Shown here: one piece after another, positions 53,098 to 61,244 of the stretch
Numbering within the stretch: the stretch's first letter is position 1
How the letters are laid out: each line of letters starts with the position of its first letter
Assembly: GCA_900107365.1 (NCBI GenBank)
Contig: FNPS01000002.1
Location: 620,001-684,000 of the forward strand
Direction: 5' to 3'
Source: Flavobacterium aquidurense
GTDB taxonomy: Bacteria > Bacteroidota > Bacteroidia > Flavobacteriales > Flavobacteriaceae
DNA length: 64,000 nucleotides
Program-made: the position numbers and the translations under genes
The notes under the pieces: model-generated
Told to the model about the DNA's origin: nothing
Seen by the model: the letters and a program-made list of their open reading frames with translations, nothing else
Database searches by the model: none

Positions 53098-53583
53098 TTA
53101 CAAATCTTTCAACATCCAAATAGGACAAGAACTATGTCCGGTACATCCCATTGGTGCATCTAAATATTCAAAACCTGATTTTTTATATAATTTTTGAGCA
53201 GCATGCATGAATGGCATTGTCTCAATATAACATTTTTCAAAACCAAAAACTTTAGCCTGCTCCAAACATTTCTCCATCATTTTACTTCCAATTCCCAAAC
53301 CTCGTGTTTCAGGCAAAAAGTACATCTTTTGCAATTCACAAATTAAGGGATCACCATTTTCTAAAGGTGCAATTCCGCAACAACCCACTATTTTACCTTC
53401 ATTTTCAACCACAAAATAAACAGATCGTGGTTTATTGTATTCTTCAAACATTAAGTCTAAATAGGGATCCTCATAGGCCGTACCCACTTTTGGAATTTCC
53501 ATTTCATCAAAAACTGATCTTATTAATTTTGCAACTGCCTGATTGTCTTCTTTTTTAATCTTTCTAATAAGCCAATTTTTCAT
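53098..53583 (-). CDS. GNAT-family N-acetyltransferase
   Basis: A 161-residue protein. The acetyl-CoA site is ELQKMYFLPETRGLGIGSKMMEKCLEQA (R-G-L-G-I-G loop) near residues 88-115. It is followed by YIETMPFMHAAQKLYKKSGFEYLD. The fold is complete, and the acceptor is unknown. CTGHSSCPIWMLKDL at the end carries two Cys. A TACTTTTG box at 53609 serves this gene and lies back to back with the ribD promoter. Confidence 0.9.
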   Translation of the reverse strand: MKNWLIRKIKKEDNQAVAKLIRSVFDEMEIPKVGTAYEDPYLDLMFEEYNKPRSVYFVVENEGKIVGCCGIAPLENGDPLICELQKMYFLPETRGLGIGSKMMEKCLEQAKVFGFEKCYIETMPFMHAAQKLYKKSGFEYLDAPMGCTGHSSCPIWMLKDL

Positions 53584-53608
53584 ATTTCTTTTATACTTGT
53601 AATCTCTA

Positions 53609-53616
53609 CAAAAGTA
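53609..53616 (-). promoter_or_regulatory. -7 box TACTTTTG of the GNAT gene
   Basis: Exact TAnnTTTG match on the minus strand, 26 nt before the ATG at 53583. Confidence 0.65.
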
Positions 53617-53680
53617 AAAATACTTTTCTTATAGTTTCTTATCATACATGAATAACTATGGGACTAAACTCAAAAATAAT

Positions 53681-53688
53681 TACTTTTG
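53681..53688 (+). promoter_or_regulatory. -7 box TACTTTTG of ribD
   Basis: Exact TAnnTTTG match. It ends 5 nt before the preferred GTG start at 53693, so the transcript would be leaderless or nearly so. Confidence 0.6.
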
Positions 53689-53692
53689 TAGT

Positions 53693-54742
53693 GTGAATGC
53701 ACATGAAAAATACATAAAACGCTGTATAGAACTTGCCAAAAATGGTTTTGGAACAACTTATCCAAACCCAATGGTAGGAAGCGTAATTGTTTACAATGAC
53801 CAAATTATAGGTGAAGGCTGGCATAAAAAAGCCGGAGAACCGCACGCAGAAGTCAATGCGATTCGATCTGTAAAAGACAAATCGTTGCTAAAAAAGGCCA
53901 CAATTTATGTAAGTTTAGAACCTTGCAGTCATTTTGGAAAAACACCTCCTTGTTGCGATTTGATTATTGCAAATGAGATTCCGAATGTCGTTGTTGGAAC
54001 TGTGGATCCAAATGAAAAAGTGGCCGGAAACGGAATCAAAAAACTAATTGAAGCCGGAATTAATGTTACCGTCGGAATTTTAGAAAACGAATGCTACGAG
54101 CTAAACAAACGCTTTTTTACTTTTCATAATAGACAGAGACCTTATATTATATTAAAATGGGCCGAAAGTCAGGATGGTTTTTTATCTCCTGAGAAAGATG
54201 TTAATCAGGAACGGAAACCCATTTGGATTACCAATTCCTATTCAAGACAACTGGTTCATAAATGGCGAAGTGAAGAACAAGCCATTTTAGTGGGAACTCA
54301 AACCGTAATTGATGACAATCCGAAATTAAATGTTAGAGATTGGTCAGGAAATAATCCTGTTCGTGTTGTCTTAGATCAAAATAATCGCATTTCGAAAGAG
54401 AGTTTTATTTTTGATGACAGCGTTAAAACTATCCTATTTACAAAATGTGAAATTAACTTTTCAGCAGAAAACACTACCTTTGAAGTAATCGATTTTAATC
54501 AAAATATAATACCGCAAATTTTAACTGTTTTGCATCAAAACCAAATTCAGTCTATTATTATAGAAGGCGGTTTGAAAACTTTACAGGCATTTATCGATCA
54601 CGACATTTGGGACGAAGCTCGCATTTTTATTGGAAACACTACTTTTAATAAAGGAACAAAAGCTCCAGTTATGCAAAAGAAAATTACAACCAAAACAAAT
54701 ATTCAGAACGACGAATTAATATACGTTAGAAATCATGATTGA
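53693..54742 (+). CDS. ribD: Bifunctional riboflavin biosynthesis deaminase/reductase
   Basis: A 349-residue enzyme for two steps of riboflavin synthesis: deamination, then NADPH reduction of the pyrimidine intermediate. The deaminase zinc site is HAEVNAI and EPCSHFGKTPPCCDLI, and the substrate loop is TYPNPMVGS. The reductase domain starts RPYIILKWAESQDGF, with a late IIIEGGLKTLQAFI. GTG 53693 (then NAHEKYIKRCIELAKNG) is chosen over ATG 53648, which lies before the promoter box. It overlaps the next gene by 8 bases. No FMN riboswitch was recognised. Confidence 0.94.
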   Translation: MNAHEKYIKRCIELAKNGFGTTYPNPMVGSVIVYNDQIIGEGWHKKAGEPHAEVNAIRSVKDKSLLKKATIYVSLEPCSHFGKTPPCCDLIIANEIPNVVVGTVDPNEKVAGNGIKKLIEAGINVTVGILENECYELNKRFFTFHNRQRPYIILKWAESQDGFLSPEKDVNQERKPIWITNSYSRQLVHKWRSEEQAILVGTQTVIDDNPKLNVRDWSGNNPVRVVLDQNNRISKESFIFDDSVKTILFTKCEINFSAENTTFEVIDFNQNIIPQILTVLHQNQIQSIIIEGGLKTLQAFIDHDIWDEARIFIGNTTFNKGTKAPVMQKKITTKTNIQNDELIYVRNHD

Positions 54743-55337
54743 TACTATAATTTTTGACTTTGGAGATATTTTTATCAATTTAGATAAACAGGCCACTATT
54801 TCAGGATTGCAGAAACTTGGCATGACGGAATGGAATGCAGAATTGGATCGTTTGAATCTTTTGTTTGAAACCGGAGATATTTCGCATGATGAATTTCTGG
54901 CTGGTTTTCAAAAACAACTTCCAAATGCTTCAATCGAAGAAATTCTGGAAGCGTGGAATGCTGTTTTGGCCGATTTTCCTTTGTACCGATTAGAATTCCT
55001 TCAAATGCTTTCAAAAAAATATCGCTTATTTTTATTAAGCAATACTGATTCGATTCATATTGAAACTTTCGAAACCAAAAGCGGTATTTCATTTTATAGT
55101 GATTTCTACCAATGTTTTGAAAAAGTTTATTTTTCTTTTGAAATTGGAAAGCGAAAACCAAATGCTGAAGCATACCAATACATCATTAACAAACACGAGC
55201 TATCGCCAAAACGAACTTTATTTGTTGATGATAAAAAAGAAAATACAGATGCAGCCGCAGCCTTAGGACTTCATGTCTGGAATTTGCAAGTGGGTCAGGA
55301 AGATGTTGTCGATTTATTTGATAAAAAAATAGTATAG
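54735..55337 (+). CDS. HAD-superfamily (IA) phosphatase, possible riboflavin-pathway phosphatase
   Basis: A 200-residue hydrolase. Motif I is IIFDFGDIFINLD (Asp nucleophile at residue 8, in a DFG-type version as in the YihX group), motif II is LFLLSNTDS, motif III Lys is in GKRKPNAEAY and motif IV is LFVDDKKENTDAA. It overlaps ribD by 8 bases. Riboflavin synthesis needs a HAD phosphatase between RibD and RibH, so this is a good candidate, but the assignment rests on gene order alone. Confidence 0.85.
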   Translation: MIDTIIFDFGDIFINLDKQATISGLQKLGMTEWNAELDRLNLLFETGDISHDEFLAGFQKQLPNASIEEILEAWNAVLADFPLYRLEFLQMLSKKYRLFLLSNTDSIHIETFETKSGISFYSDFYQCFEKVYFSFEIGKRKPNAEAYQYIINKHELSPKRTLFVDDKKENTDAAAALGLHVWNLQVGQEDVVDLFDKKIV

Positions 55338-55346
55338 AAATCTTAT

Positions 55347-55466
55347 GCCACAGATTTCACAGATTAAAATGATTTTTTCACGCAGATTCTGCAGATTTAA
55401 GCAGATTTAATTTTAATTATAATCTGTATAGATCAGCTTAAATCTTTTTAAATCTGCGTGAAAAAC
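55347..55466. repeat. Inverted word repeat (CACGCAGATT / CACAGATTAAA types)
   Basis: TTTTCACGCAGATTCTGCAG on the left faces TTAAATCTGCGTGAAAAA on the right. A CCACAGATTTCACAGATTAAA stretch precedes it. The same words occur at 48813 and 11689. Confidence 0.75.
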
Positions 55467-55501
55467 TTACTCATAGCTAAGAGAAACATAATTTAGAAAT
55501 T

Positions 55502-55509
55502 TACTTTTG
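55502..55509 (+). promoter_or_regulatory. Possible -7 box TACTTTTG overlapping the YigZ gene start
   Basis: Exact TAnnTTTG match, but its final TTG is also the best start codon of the downstream gene. Only one of the two readings can be right, unless translation starts further in. Confidence 0.4.
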
Positions 55510-56139
55510 GAATATAACGATACGTATCAAACCATTGCTTTTGAATCTGAAGAAGTGCTTTTTAAAGAAAAAGGAAGCAAGTTCTTTGGTTATGCTTTTC
55601 CTATTATAAGTGAAGAAGAAGTAAAACCTATTATTGAAAACTTAAAAAAACAACATCCTCACGCCGTTCATTATTGTTATGCTTATCAACTAGGAACAGC
55701 TCCAAAAATATCGTACCGTGCCAATGACGACGGAGAACCCAGTAATACGGCCGGCGCTCCTATTTATGGCCAGATTCAGTCTTTTGGAGTAACAAATATT
55801 TTGGTAGTTGTAGTTCGGATTTTTGGCGGGGTCAAATTGGGTGTTGGCGGATTGATTGCCGCTTACAAAACAACTGCACAAATGACACTTGAAGTTTGTG
55901 AAATTGTCGAAAAAACTATCGACGTTCATTTTTTAATCTCTTTTGATTATAAAAATATGAATAAAGTTATGCGTGTTGTCAAAGAAAAAAAACTGGAAAT
56001 TACTTCTCAGGAAATGGAAATTGATGAAGATTCCGGACTTCCAATTGGCAAAATAATCACAAAAACACGAAAAAAAAATGCCGAATTAGTATTCGACATT
56101 TTTGATTTAATGTTTGAAATCGATATTAAAATTATATAA
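55507..56139 (+). CDS. YigZ/IMPACT (UPF0029) family protein
   Basis: A 210-residue protein. The signature YRANDDGEPSNTAGAPIYGQI (near 75-95) and VVVVRIFGGVKLGVGGLIAAYKTTAQMTLE are those of the YigZ/IMPACT family, whose members bind nucleic acid and whose eukaryotic relative modulates GCN2. The C-terminal about 70 residues form the DUF1949 ferredoxin-like domain. The start is uncertain: TTG 55507 gives the normal N-terminus, but it sits within a TACTTTTG box. GTG 55555 would truncate the family N-terminus. Confidence 0.88.
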   Translation: MEYNDTYQTIAFESEEVLFKEKGSKFFGYAFPIISEEEVKPIIENLKKQHPHAVHYCYAYQLGTAPKISYRANDDGEPSNTAGAPIYGQIQSFGVTNILVVVVRIFGGVKLGVGGLIAAYKTTAQMTLEVCEIVEKTIDVHFLISFDYKNMNKVMRVVKEKKLEITSQEMEIDEDSGLPIGKIITKTRKKNAELVFDIFDLMFEIDIKII

Positions 56140-56170
56140 ATCGATATAAAAACCTACACCATTTTAACAA

Positions 56171-56575
56171 TTATACCAGTGTTTTAAATAATTCTAAAAT
56201 ATAATCCGGAGGGGCAGTTGGACGACCTGATTTTAACGAAATAAATACTAAAATAAACACCGCTGTTGTTAATAACTCATTCGCTTCGTTATAGATCGCA
56301 CAGTCGAATTCAATCTTAACAGAAGATTGACTTTTGAAAGTAGTTTGAATCGTAAGAAGCTCATCATAACGCGCCGATTTTTTGTAATTTATTTGCATTG
56401 AAACAATTGGTAAACCGATTCCGCTTTCTTCCATACTTTTATACGAAATCCCTTTGTCTCTAAGCCATTCCACGCGTCCGATCTCAAAATATGGTACATA
56501 ATTTCCGTGATAAACAACCCCCATTTGGTCTGTTTCAGAGTAACGAACACGCACTTGCGTTTGATGATTTTTCAT
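56171..56575 (-). CDS. Acyl-CoA thioesterase, hotdog fold (YbgC-like)
   Basis: A 134-residue 4-hydroxybenzoyl-CoA thioesterase-family enzyme. ETDQMGVVYHGNYVPYFEIGRVEWLRDKG holds the catalytic Asp and the YHGNY motif near residues 15-25. One hotdog domain implies a homotetramer. YbgC relatives hydrolyse short acyl-CoA and associate with the Tol-Pal system, but no tol genes are here. It is transcribed divergently from dnaA. Confidence 0.9.
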   Translation of the reverse strand: MKNHQTQVRVRYSETDQMGVVYHGNYVPYFEIGRVEWLRDKGISYKSMEESGIGLPIVSMQINYKKSARYDELLTIQTTFKSQSSVKIEFDCAIYNEANELLTTAVFILVFISLKSGRPTAPPDYILELFKTLV

Positions 56576-56761
56576 TATTTATTGATTAAAAAAAATTAAC
56601 TTCCTAAAGTTCACTTACAACATTTTTTTATAAAATTAGACCCCAAAATATTTTTTTTTACAGAAATTTGTTCACATATTTGTTATCCTGAAATACGGAA
56701 AAATTTTGCTCCTTTTTTATTAGGAGAATCTTTATCAATAATAAAAAATTTATCTGAATCT

Positions 56762-58189
56762 ATGACTAAAACTGCTCAATCGGTATGGGAAAACTGTTTG
56801 TCTTTTATAAAGGACAATATTCAAGATCAAGCATATAAAACTTGGTTCGAACCAATCAAATCAGTTGAGCTAACCGACAACGCATTATATATTCAAGTAC
56901 CAAGTAAATTTTTCTACGAATGGCTCGAAGAGCACTACGTAAAATTATTGAAAGTTGCGCTTACCAAAGAACTAGGAAAAAACGCAAAGTTACTCTATAA
57001 AATTAAAATGGAGAACACTTATGGCAATAAACAACCGTTTACCGAACAGTTGCCAAGTGCTAATAGAGTGCCAATGAAACCGCAAGAGGTTGATGCTCCA
57101 TTTAAAAACTTAAATCCTGAACTTAAAAATCCTTTCGTAATTCCCGGAATTAGAAATTTAAAAATTGAGTCGCAATTAAATGCAAACTACAGTTTTGATA
57201 ATTTCTTAGAAGGAGATTCTAACCGTTTGGCCCGTTCTGCAGGTATGGCTGTTGCCAATAAACCTGGAGGAACATCATTTAATCCATTGTTGATTTTTGG
57301 TGGAGTTGGTTTAGGAAAAACACACTTAGCGCACGCTATTGGTGTTGAAGTAAAAGATAAGTATCCTGAAAAAACGGTTTTATATATTTCTGCCGAAATT
57401 TTCACACAACAATATATTGACTCAGTAAAAAAGAATAATCGTAATGATTTTATTCACTTTTACCAATTAATTGACGTTTTGATTATTGATGATGTTCAGT
57501 TTTTATCTGGAAAATCAGGAACTCAGGACGTGTTTTTCCATATTTTTAATTACCTGCACCAAAACGGAAAACAGGTAATTTTAACATCTGACAAAGCGCC
57601 TGTAGATATGCAGGATATCGAGCAACGTTTGCTATCTCGTTTTAAATGGGGATTATCTGCTGAGTTACATCAGCCAGATTACGAAACTCGTATTTCTATC
57701 TTAAAAAACATTTTGTACCGCGATGGAGTGGAAATGCCGGATGACATTATCGAATATGTTGCACGCAATATTAAATCAAATGTTCGTGAGCTTGAAGGTG
57801 CGATTATATCCTTAATTGCCCAATCTTCTTTCAACAAAAAAGAAGTTACAATCGACTTAGCGAAAAGTGTTGTAGAGAAATTTGTTAAAAACGTAAAGAG
57901 AGAAATCTCTATCGATTATATTCAAAAAATTGTGTCTGATTATTTTCAGTTGGATATTGAAACGCTTCAATCAAAGACCAGAAAAAGGCACGTTGTTCAG
58001 GCGAGACAATTAGCTATGTTTTTTGCAAAGAAATTCACTAAAGCTTCTTTGGCAAACATTGGTTCACAAATTGGAGATCGCGATCACGCTACCGTATTAC
58101 ACGCTTGTAAAACAGTTGACAATTTAGTTTCTACAGACAAACAATTCAAAAAATTTGTCGAAGACATCAACAAAAAATTAACGCTATAA
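56762..58189 (+). CDS. dnaA: Chromosomal replication initiator DnaA
   Basis: A 475-residue AAA+ initiator. Domain I (1-90) starts with SVWENCLSFIKDNIQDQAYKTWFEPIKS. Walker A GGVGLGKTHLAHAIG is near residue 180 and Walker B VLIIDDVQFLSGK near 240. Domain IV has the DnaA-box-binding signature QLAMFFAKKFTKASLANIGSQIGDRDHATVLHACK. The upstream 186 nt have no convincing cluster of DnaA boxes (one TTATCCTGA at about 56681), so an origin here is not supported. It is followed after 9 nt by the phosphatase gene. Confidence 0.97.
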   Translation: MTKTAQSVWENCLSFIKDNIQDQAYKTWFEPIKSVELTDNALYIQVPSKFFYEWLEEHYVKLLKVALTKELGKNAKLLYKIKMENTYGNKQPFTEQLPSANRVPMKPQEVDAPFKNLNPELKNPFVIPGIRNLKIESQLNANYSFDNFLEGDSNRLARSAGMAVANKPGGTSFNPLLIFGGVGLGKTHLAHAIGVEVKDKYPEKTVLYISAEIFTQQYIDSVKKNNRNDFIHFYQLIDVLIIDDVQFLSGKSGTQDVFFHIFNYLHQNGKQVILTSDKAPVDMQDIEQRLLSRFKWGLSAELHQPDYETRISILKNILYRDGVEMPDDIIEYVARNIKSNVRELEGAIISLIAQSSFNKKEVTIDLAKSVVEKFVKNVKREISIDYIQKIVSDYFQLDIETLQSKTRKRHVVQARQLAMFFAKKFTKASLANIGSQIGDRDHATVLHACKTVDNLVSTDKQFKKFVEDINKKLTL

Positions 58190-58198
58190 ACGCGAATC

Positions 58199-58666
58199 AT
58201 GCCGGTAAAAGTTTTAATGGTTTGTTTGGGAAATATATGCAGATCACCTTTAGCAGAAGGTATTTTAGCCTCTAAACTTCCTAAAGATAAATTTACAGTT
58301 GATTCAGCTGGAACAGGATCCTGGCATGTAGGTCACGCACCAGACAAACGTTCTATTGCAGTTGCCCAAAAAAACGGCTTATGTATTGATGGTCAAAAGG
58401 GAAGGCAATTTAAAACTTCAGATTTTGATGAATTCGATTATATCTACGTTATGGATAATTCGAATTACCGTGATGTCATTCATCTTGCCAAAACACCAGA
58501 ACATAAAGAAAAAGTCCATCTTATTTTAAACGAATTATTTCCGGGCGAAAATGTAGATGTTCCAGATCCTTACTTTGGAGCCGTTAATGGTTTTGACAAC
58601 GTTTACCAAATGTTAGACGATGTGACTGACATCATTTCTAAAAAACTCATCGAAAAACACTCTTAA
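58199..58666 (+). CDS. Low-molecular-weight protein-tyrosine phosphatase
   Basis: A 155-residue phosphatase. The P-loop VCLGNICRSPLAEG (C(x)5R) is near residue 8-20, and the general-acid Asp is in VPDPYFG near 122. YVMDNSNYRDV lies between them. Such enzymes often act on BY-kinases of exopolysaccharide systems, but none is in the window. It starts 9 nt after dnaA and probably shares its mRNA. Confidence 0.94.
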   Translation: MPVKVLMVCLGNICRSPLAEGILASKLPKDKFTVDSAGTGSWHVGHAPDKRSIAVAQKNGLCIDGQKGRQFKTSDFDEFDYIYVMDNSNYRDVIHLAKTPEHKEKVHLILNELFPGENVDVPDPYFGAVNGFDNVYQMLDDVTDIISKKLIEKHS

Positions 58667-58733
58667 CTTATTTCAATTATTTGATTTCTAAATAATTGGA
58701 ATTTTTCATTTTATAATCTATAAAATAAATCAC

Positions 58734-59447
58734 ATGAAACTTCTAGGAAAATTATATTTAATTCCAACAACAATGGGCGAAAGCGATCCAATGGATGTTT
58801 TGCCACAAACCGTAAAAAGAAGCATTGATTTTATAGATCATTATATTGTTGAAAACGAAAAAACGGCGAGAAAATCAATAAAAGCCGTTTCTCCGGAGAA
58901 AAAACAGTCAGAATTAATTCTTTTCACGCTTAATAAACGAACTGAAGCAAGCGAACATTTAGACTTCATTAAACCTTTATTAGAAGGAAAAAATGTAGGA
59001 TTAATGAGCGAAGCGGGTTGCCCGGGTGTTGCTGATCCGGGTGCAGTAATTGTAAAGCTGGCGCATGAAAAAGGAATTCAGGTAGTACCATTGGTTGGGC
59101 CTTCTTCTATATTATTAGCCATGATGGCTTCTGGAATGAACGGCCAAAGTTTTACGTTCAACGGATATTTGCCAATTGATAAAGATGAAAAAAAATCAGC
59201 CTTAAAACATTTTGAAAAATTATCTCAGGATAAAAATCAATCTCAGATTTTTATTGAGACACCTTATAGAAACAATAAATTAGTCGAAGATATTCTGCAA
59301 ATTGTAAATCCGTCAACACATCTTTGTATTGCAACTGATATTACACTGCCAACAGAATTTATTAAAACAATGCGAGTTGCAGATTGGAAAAAATTGAAAG
59401 TTGATCTGCATAATAGACCAACGATTTTTATTATTCATAAAATGTAA
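58734..59447 (+). CDS. Tetrapyrrole-methylase-fold SAM methyltransferase (RsmI paralogue)
   Basis: A 237-residue enzyme of the TP-methylase superfamily. Conserved blocks are LYLIPTTMGESDP, VGLMSEAGCPGVADPGAVIVKLAHEKGIQVVPLVGPSSILLAMMASGM, FNGYLPIDKDEK and FIETPYRNNKLVEDIL. These match the RsmI family (16S rRNA C1402 2'-O-methylation), but the first block is LIPTTMGE rather than VATPIGN, a variant common in Bacteroidota. Whether it methylates rRNA is unproven. Confidence 0.88.
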   Translation: MKLLGKLYLIPTTMGESDPMDVLPQTVKRSIDFIDHYIVENEKTARKSIKAVSPEKKQSELILFTLNKRTEASEHLDFIKPLLEGKNVGLMSEAGCPGVADPGAVIVKLAHEKGIQVVPLVGPSSILLAMMASGMNGQSFTFNGYLPIDKDEKKSALKHFEKLSQDKNQSQIFIETPYRNNKLVEDILQIVNPSTHLCIATDITLPTEFIKTMRVADWKKLKVDLHNRPTIFIIHKM

Positions 59448-59470
59448 ACTAACATTTAAATCCAGTTGTC

Positions 59471-59983
59471 ATGAAAAAATTTTTGATTCTGATTTTTATT
59501 TGCTGTACACAAATTATGTTTTCTCAAAGTACTAAAGATATTTCGAAAACAAAAGCTTCTGACACAAAAAGCACAGAACCAGTTATTGTTAAAGACAAAG
59601 AGCTTTATTACGATTCTCATTTAGTTATTGACGAACCTATTCCTTCCTCTAAAGATTCAAATAACGATAATACAATTTATAATACTGCGGAAATAGATAG
59701 TAAACCAACCTTTCCCGGAGGGTTTGAGAAATTTTATAAATTTGTAGATAACAATTTTAAATACTCTGACGAAAATATTGACTTAAAGGACAAAAAAATC
59801 TACACAACATTTATAGTTGAACAAGATGGCGCATTAACAGACATAAAAATCCTGAAAGATGCAGGTTACGAAACAGGAGCTGAAGCAATTCGAGTTCTAA
59901 AAAAATGCCCCAGATGGATTCCCGGAGAAAAAAATGGCAAAAAAGTTAGAGTTTTATATTCGCTCCCAATAACTTTAAAATAG
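59471..59983 (+). CDS. Secreted TonB C-terminal-domain protein
   Basis: A 170-residue protein with a cleavable signal peptide (cut near MFSQS, residue 19) rather than a TonB membrane anchor. The TonB C-terminal fold spans about 75-170: KPTFPGGFEKFYKFVDNNFKYSD, YTTFIVEQDGALTDIKILKDAGYETGAEAIRVLKKCPRW and GKKVRVLYSLPITLK. It has no Pro-rich spacer. A free periplasmic TonB-like domain cannot transduce proton-motive force alone, so a binding or scaffold role is likelier. Confidence 0.85.
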   Translation: MKKFLILIFICCTQIMFSQSTKDISKTKASDTKSTEPVIVKDKELYYDSHLVIDEPIPSSKDSNNDNTIYNTAEIDSKPTFPGGFEKFYKFVDNNFKYSDENIDLKDKKIYTTFIVEQDGALTDIKILKDAGYETGAEAIRVLKKCPRWIPGEKNGKKVRVLYSLPITLK

Positions 59984-60042
59984 TTTAATTTAATTAATCT
60001 CTTTTATATCTCACTTACAGTTTCCCCTAATTAAACATTTTA

Positions 60043-61170
60043 ATGAGCAAACTCCCTAACGTCAGCACAAGTATTTTTACAGTAATGTCAAAAATGGCAG
60101 CCGAATATAATGCCATAAATCTTTCCCAAGGATTTCCAAATTTTCCCGTTGACGAGAGATTAACCAATATTCTGGCAAAATTATCCAAAGAAAATGTACA
60201 CCAATATACACCAATGGCCGGTTATCCGCCTTTGATGAATCAGATCGTTAAACTAATTGAGAGTTCATATAACAGAACGATAAATCCTGACTTAGAACTT
60301 TTGGTTACAGCTGGCGCAACGCAGGGAATTTTCACTACGATTTTAGCTTTGGTAAAAACTGGGGATGAAGTGGTTATTCTGGATCCGAGTTATGATTCTT
60401 ATGAATCTCCCGTTTTACTTTGTAATGCAAATCCCGTTCGTGTAGCTTTAAATGATGATTACACGCCAAATTGGGAAACCATTGAAAAAGCTTGTTCGGC
60501 TAAAACTAAAATGATGATCATCAATAATCCGCATAACCCGACAGGAAAAATTTTGACGGAAAATGATTTTTTAGAACTTGAAAAATTACTTTCAAAATAT
60601 CCTGAGATTATAGTTTTATCTGACGAAGTTTACGAATACATTACTTTCGAAGAAAAGCATATTTCAGCACATACCAAAAATTTTCTTTTGAATCGCTGTA
60701 TCATGGTTTCTTCTTTCGGAAAATCATTTCATATTACAGGTTGGAAAATTGGTTACACAGTCGCACCGGAATATCTGATGAAGGAAATTAAAAAAGTACA
60801 TCAGTTTTTGGTTTTCAGCGTCAATAGTATTTCTCAGGTTGCCATCAGTCAATATTTAGATGTTGTTGATGTAAATTTACTTGGAAAATTTTATCAGGAA
60901 AAACGCGATTATTTTCAGAAACTCCTTCAAAACAGCCGATTCGAATTAAAACCTTGCGAGGGAACTTATTTTCAGGTGGCTTCTTATGCCAATATCTCAG
61001 ATGAAGATGATGTGACATTTTGCAAAAAACTAATCACAGATCATGGAGTGGCAGCAATTCCAATATCAACTTTCTATTCGGATCATAAAGACCAAAAATT
61101 AATACGTTTTTGTTTTGCCAAAGACAACTTCACATTAGAGTCAGCAGCAAAAAAATTGTATGATATATAA
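60043..61170 (+). CDS. PLP-dependent methionine aminotransferase
   Basis: A 375-residue fold-type I aminotransferase. Key sites are AINLSQGFPNFPVDERL, NNPHNPTGKILTENDF, LSDEVYEYITF, and the PLP lysine in VSSFGKSFHITGWKIGYTVAP (near residue 232). The sequence resembles YbdL-type methionine aminotransferase/kynurenine aminotransferase. In methionine salvage it would convert 2-oxo-4-methylthiobutyrate to methionine. Other salvage genes are not nearby, so substrate range is inferred. Confidence 0.92.
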   Translation: MSKLPNVSTSIFTVMSKMAAEYNAINLSQGFPNFPVDERLTNILAKLSKENVHQYTPMAGYPPLMNQIVKLIESSYNRTINPDLELLVTAGATQGIFTTILALVKTGDEVVILDPSYDSYESPVLLCNANPVRVALNDDYTPNWETIEKACSAKTKMMIINNPHNPTGKILTENDFLELEKLLSKYPEIIVLSDEVYEYITFEEKHISAHTKNFLLNRCIMVSSFGKSFHITGWKIGYTVAPEYLMKEIKKVHQFLVFSVNSISQVAISQYLDVVDVNLLGKFYQEKRDYFQKLLQNSRFELKPCEGTYFQVASYANISDEDDVTFCKKLITDHGVAAIPISTFYSDHKDQKLIRFCFAKDNFTLESAAKKLYDI

Positions 61171-61244
61171 AATTTATCAAAATTTTATAACATTATTATG
61201 CATGCATCCTATTATTTTAATTAATATTGTAAAAAAAGAAAAGT

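Noticed and set aside
53584..53692. FMN riboswitch before ribD
   Set aside because: The divergent spacer is about 110 nt, holds two -7 boxes back to back and leaves no room for the conserved FMN aptamer.
56576..56761. Replication origin next to dnaA
   Set aside because: Only one TTATCC-type site and AT-rich runs were found; there is no DnaA-box cluster, and the flanking genes do not show an origin-like skew by eye. GC skew over the full genome would be needed.
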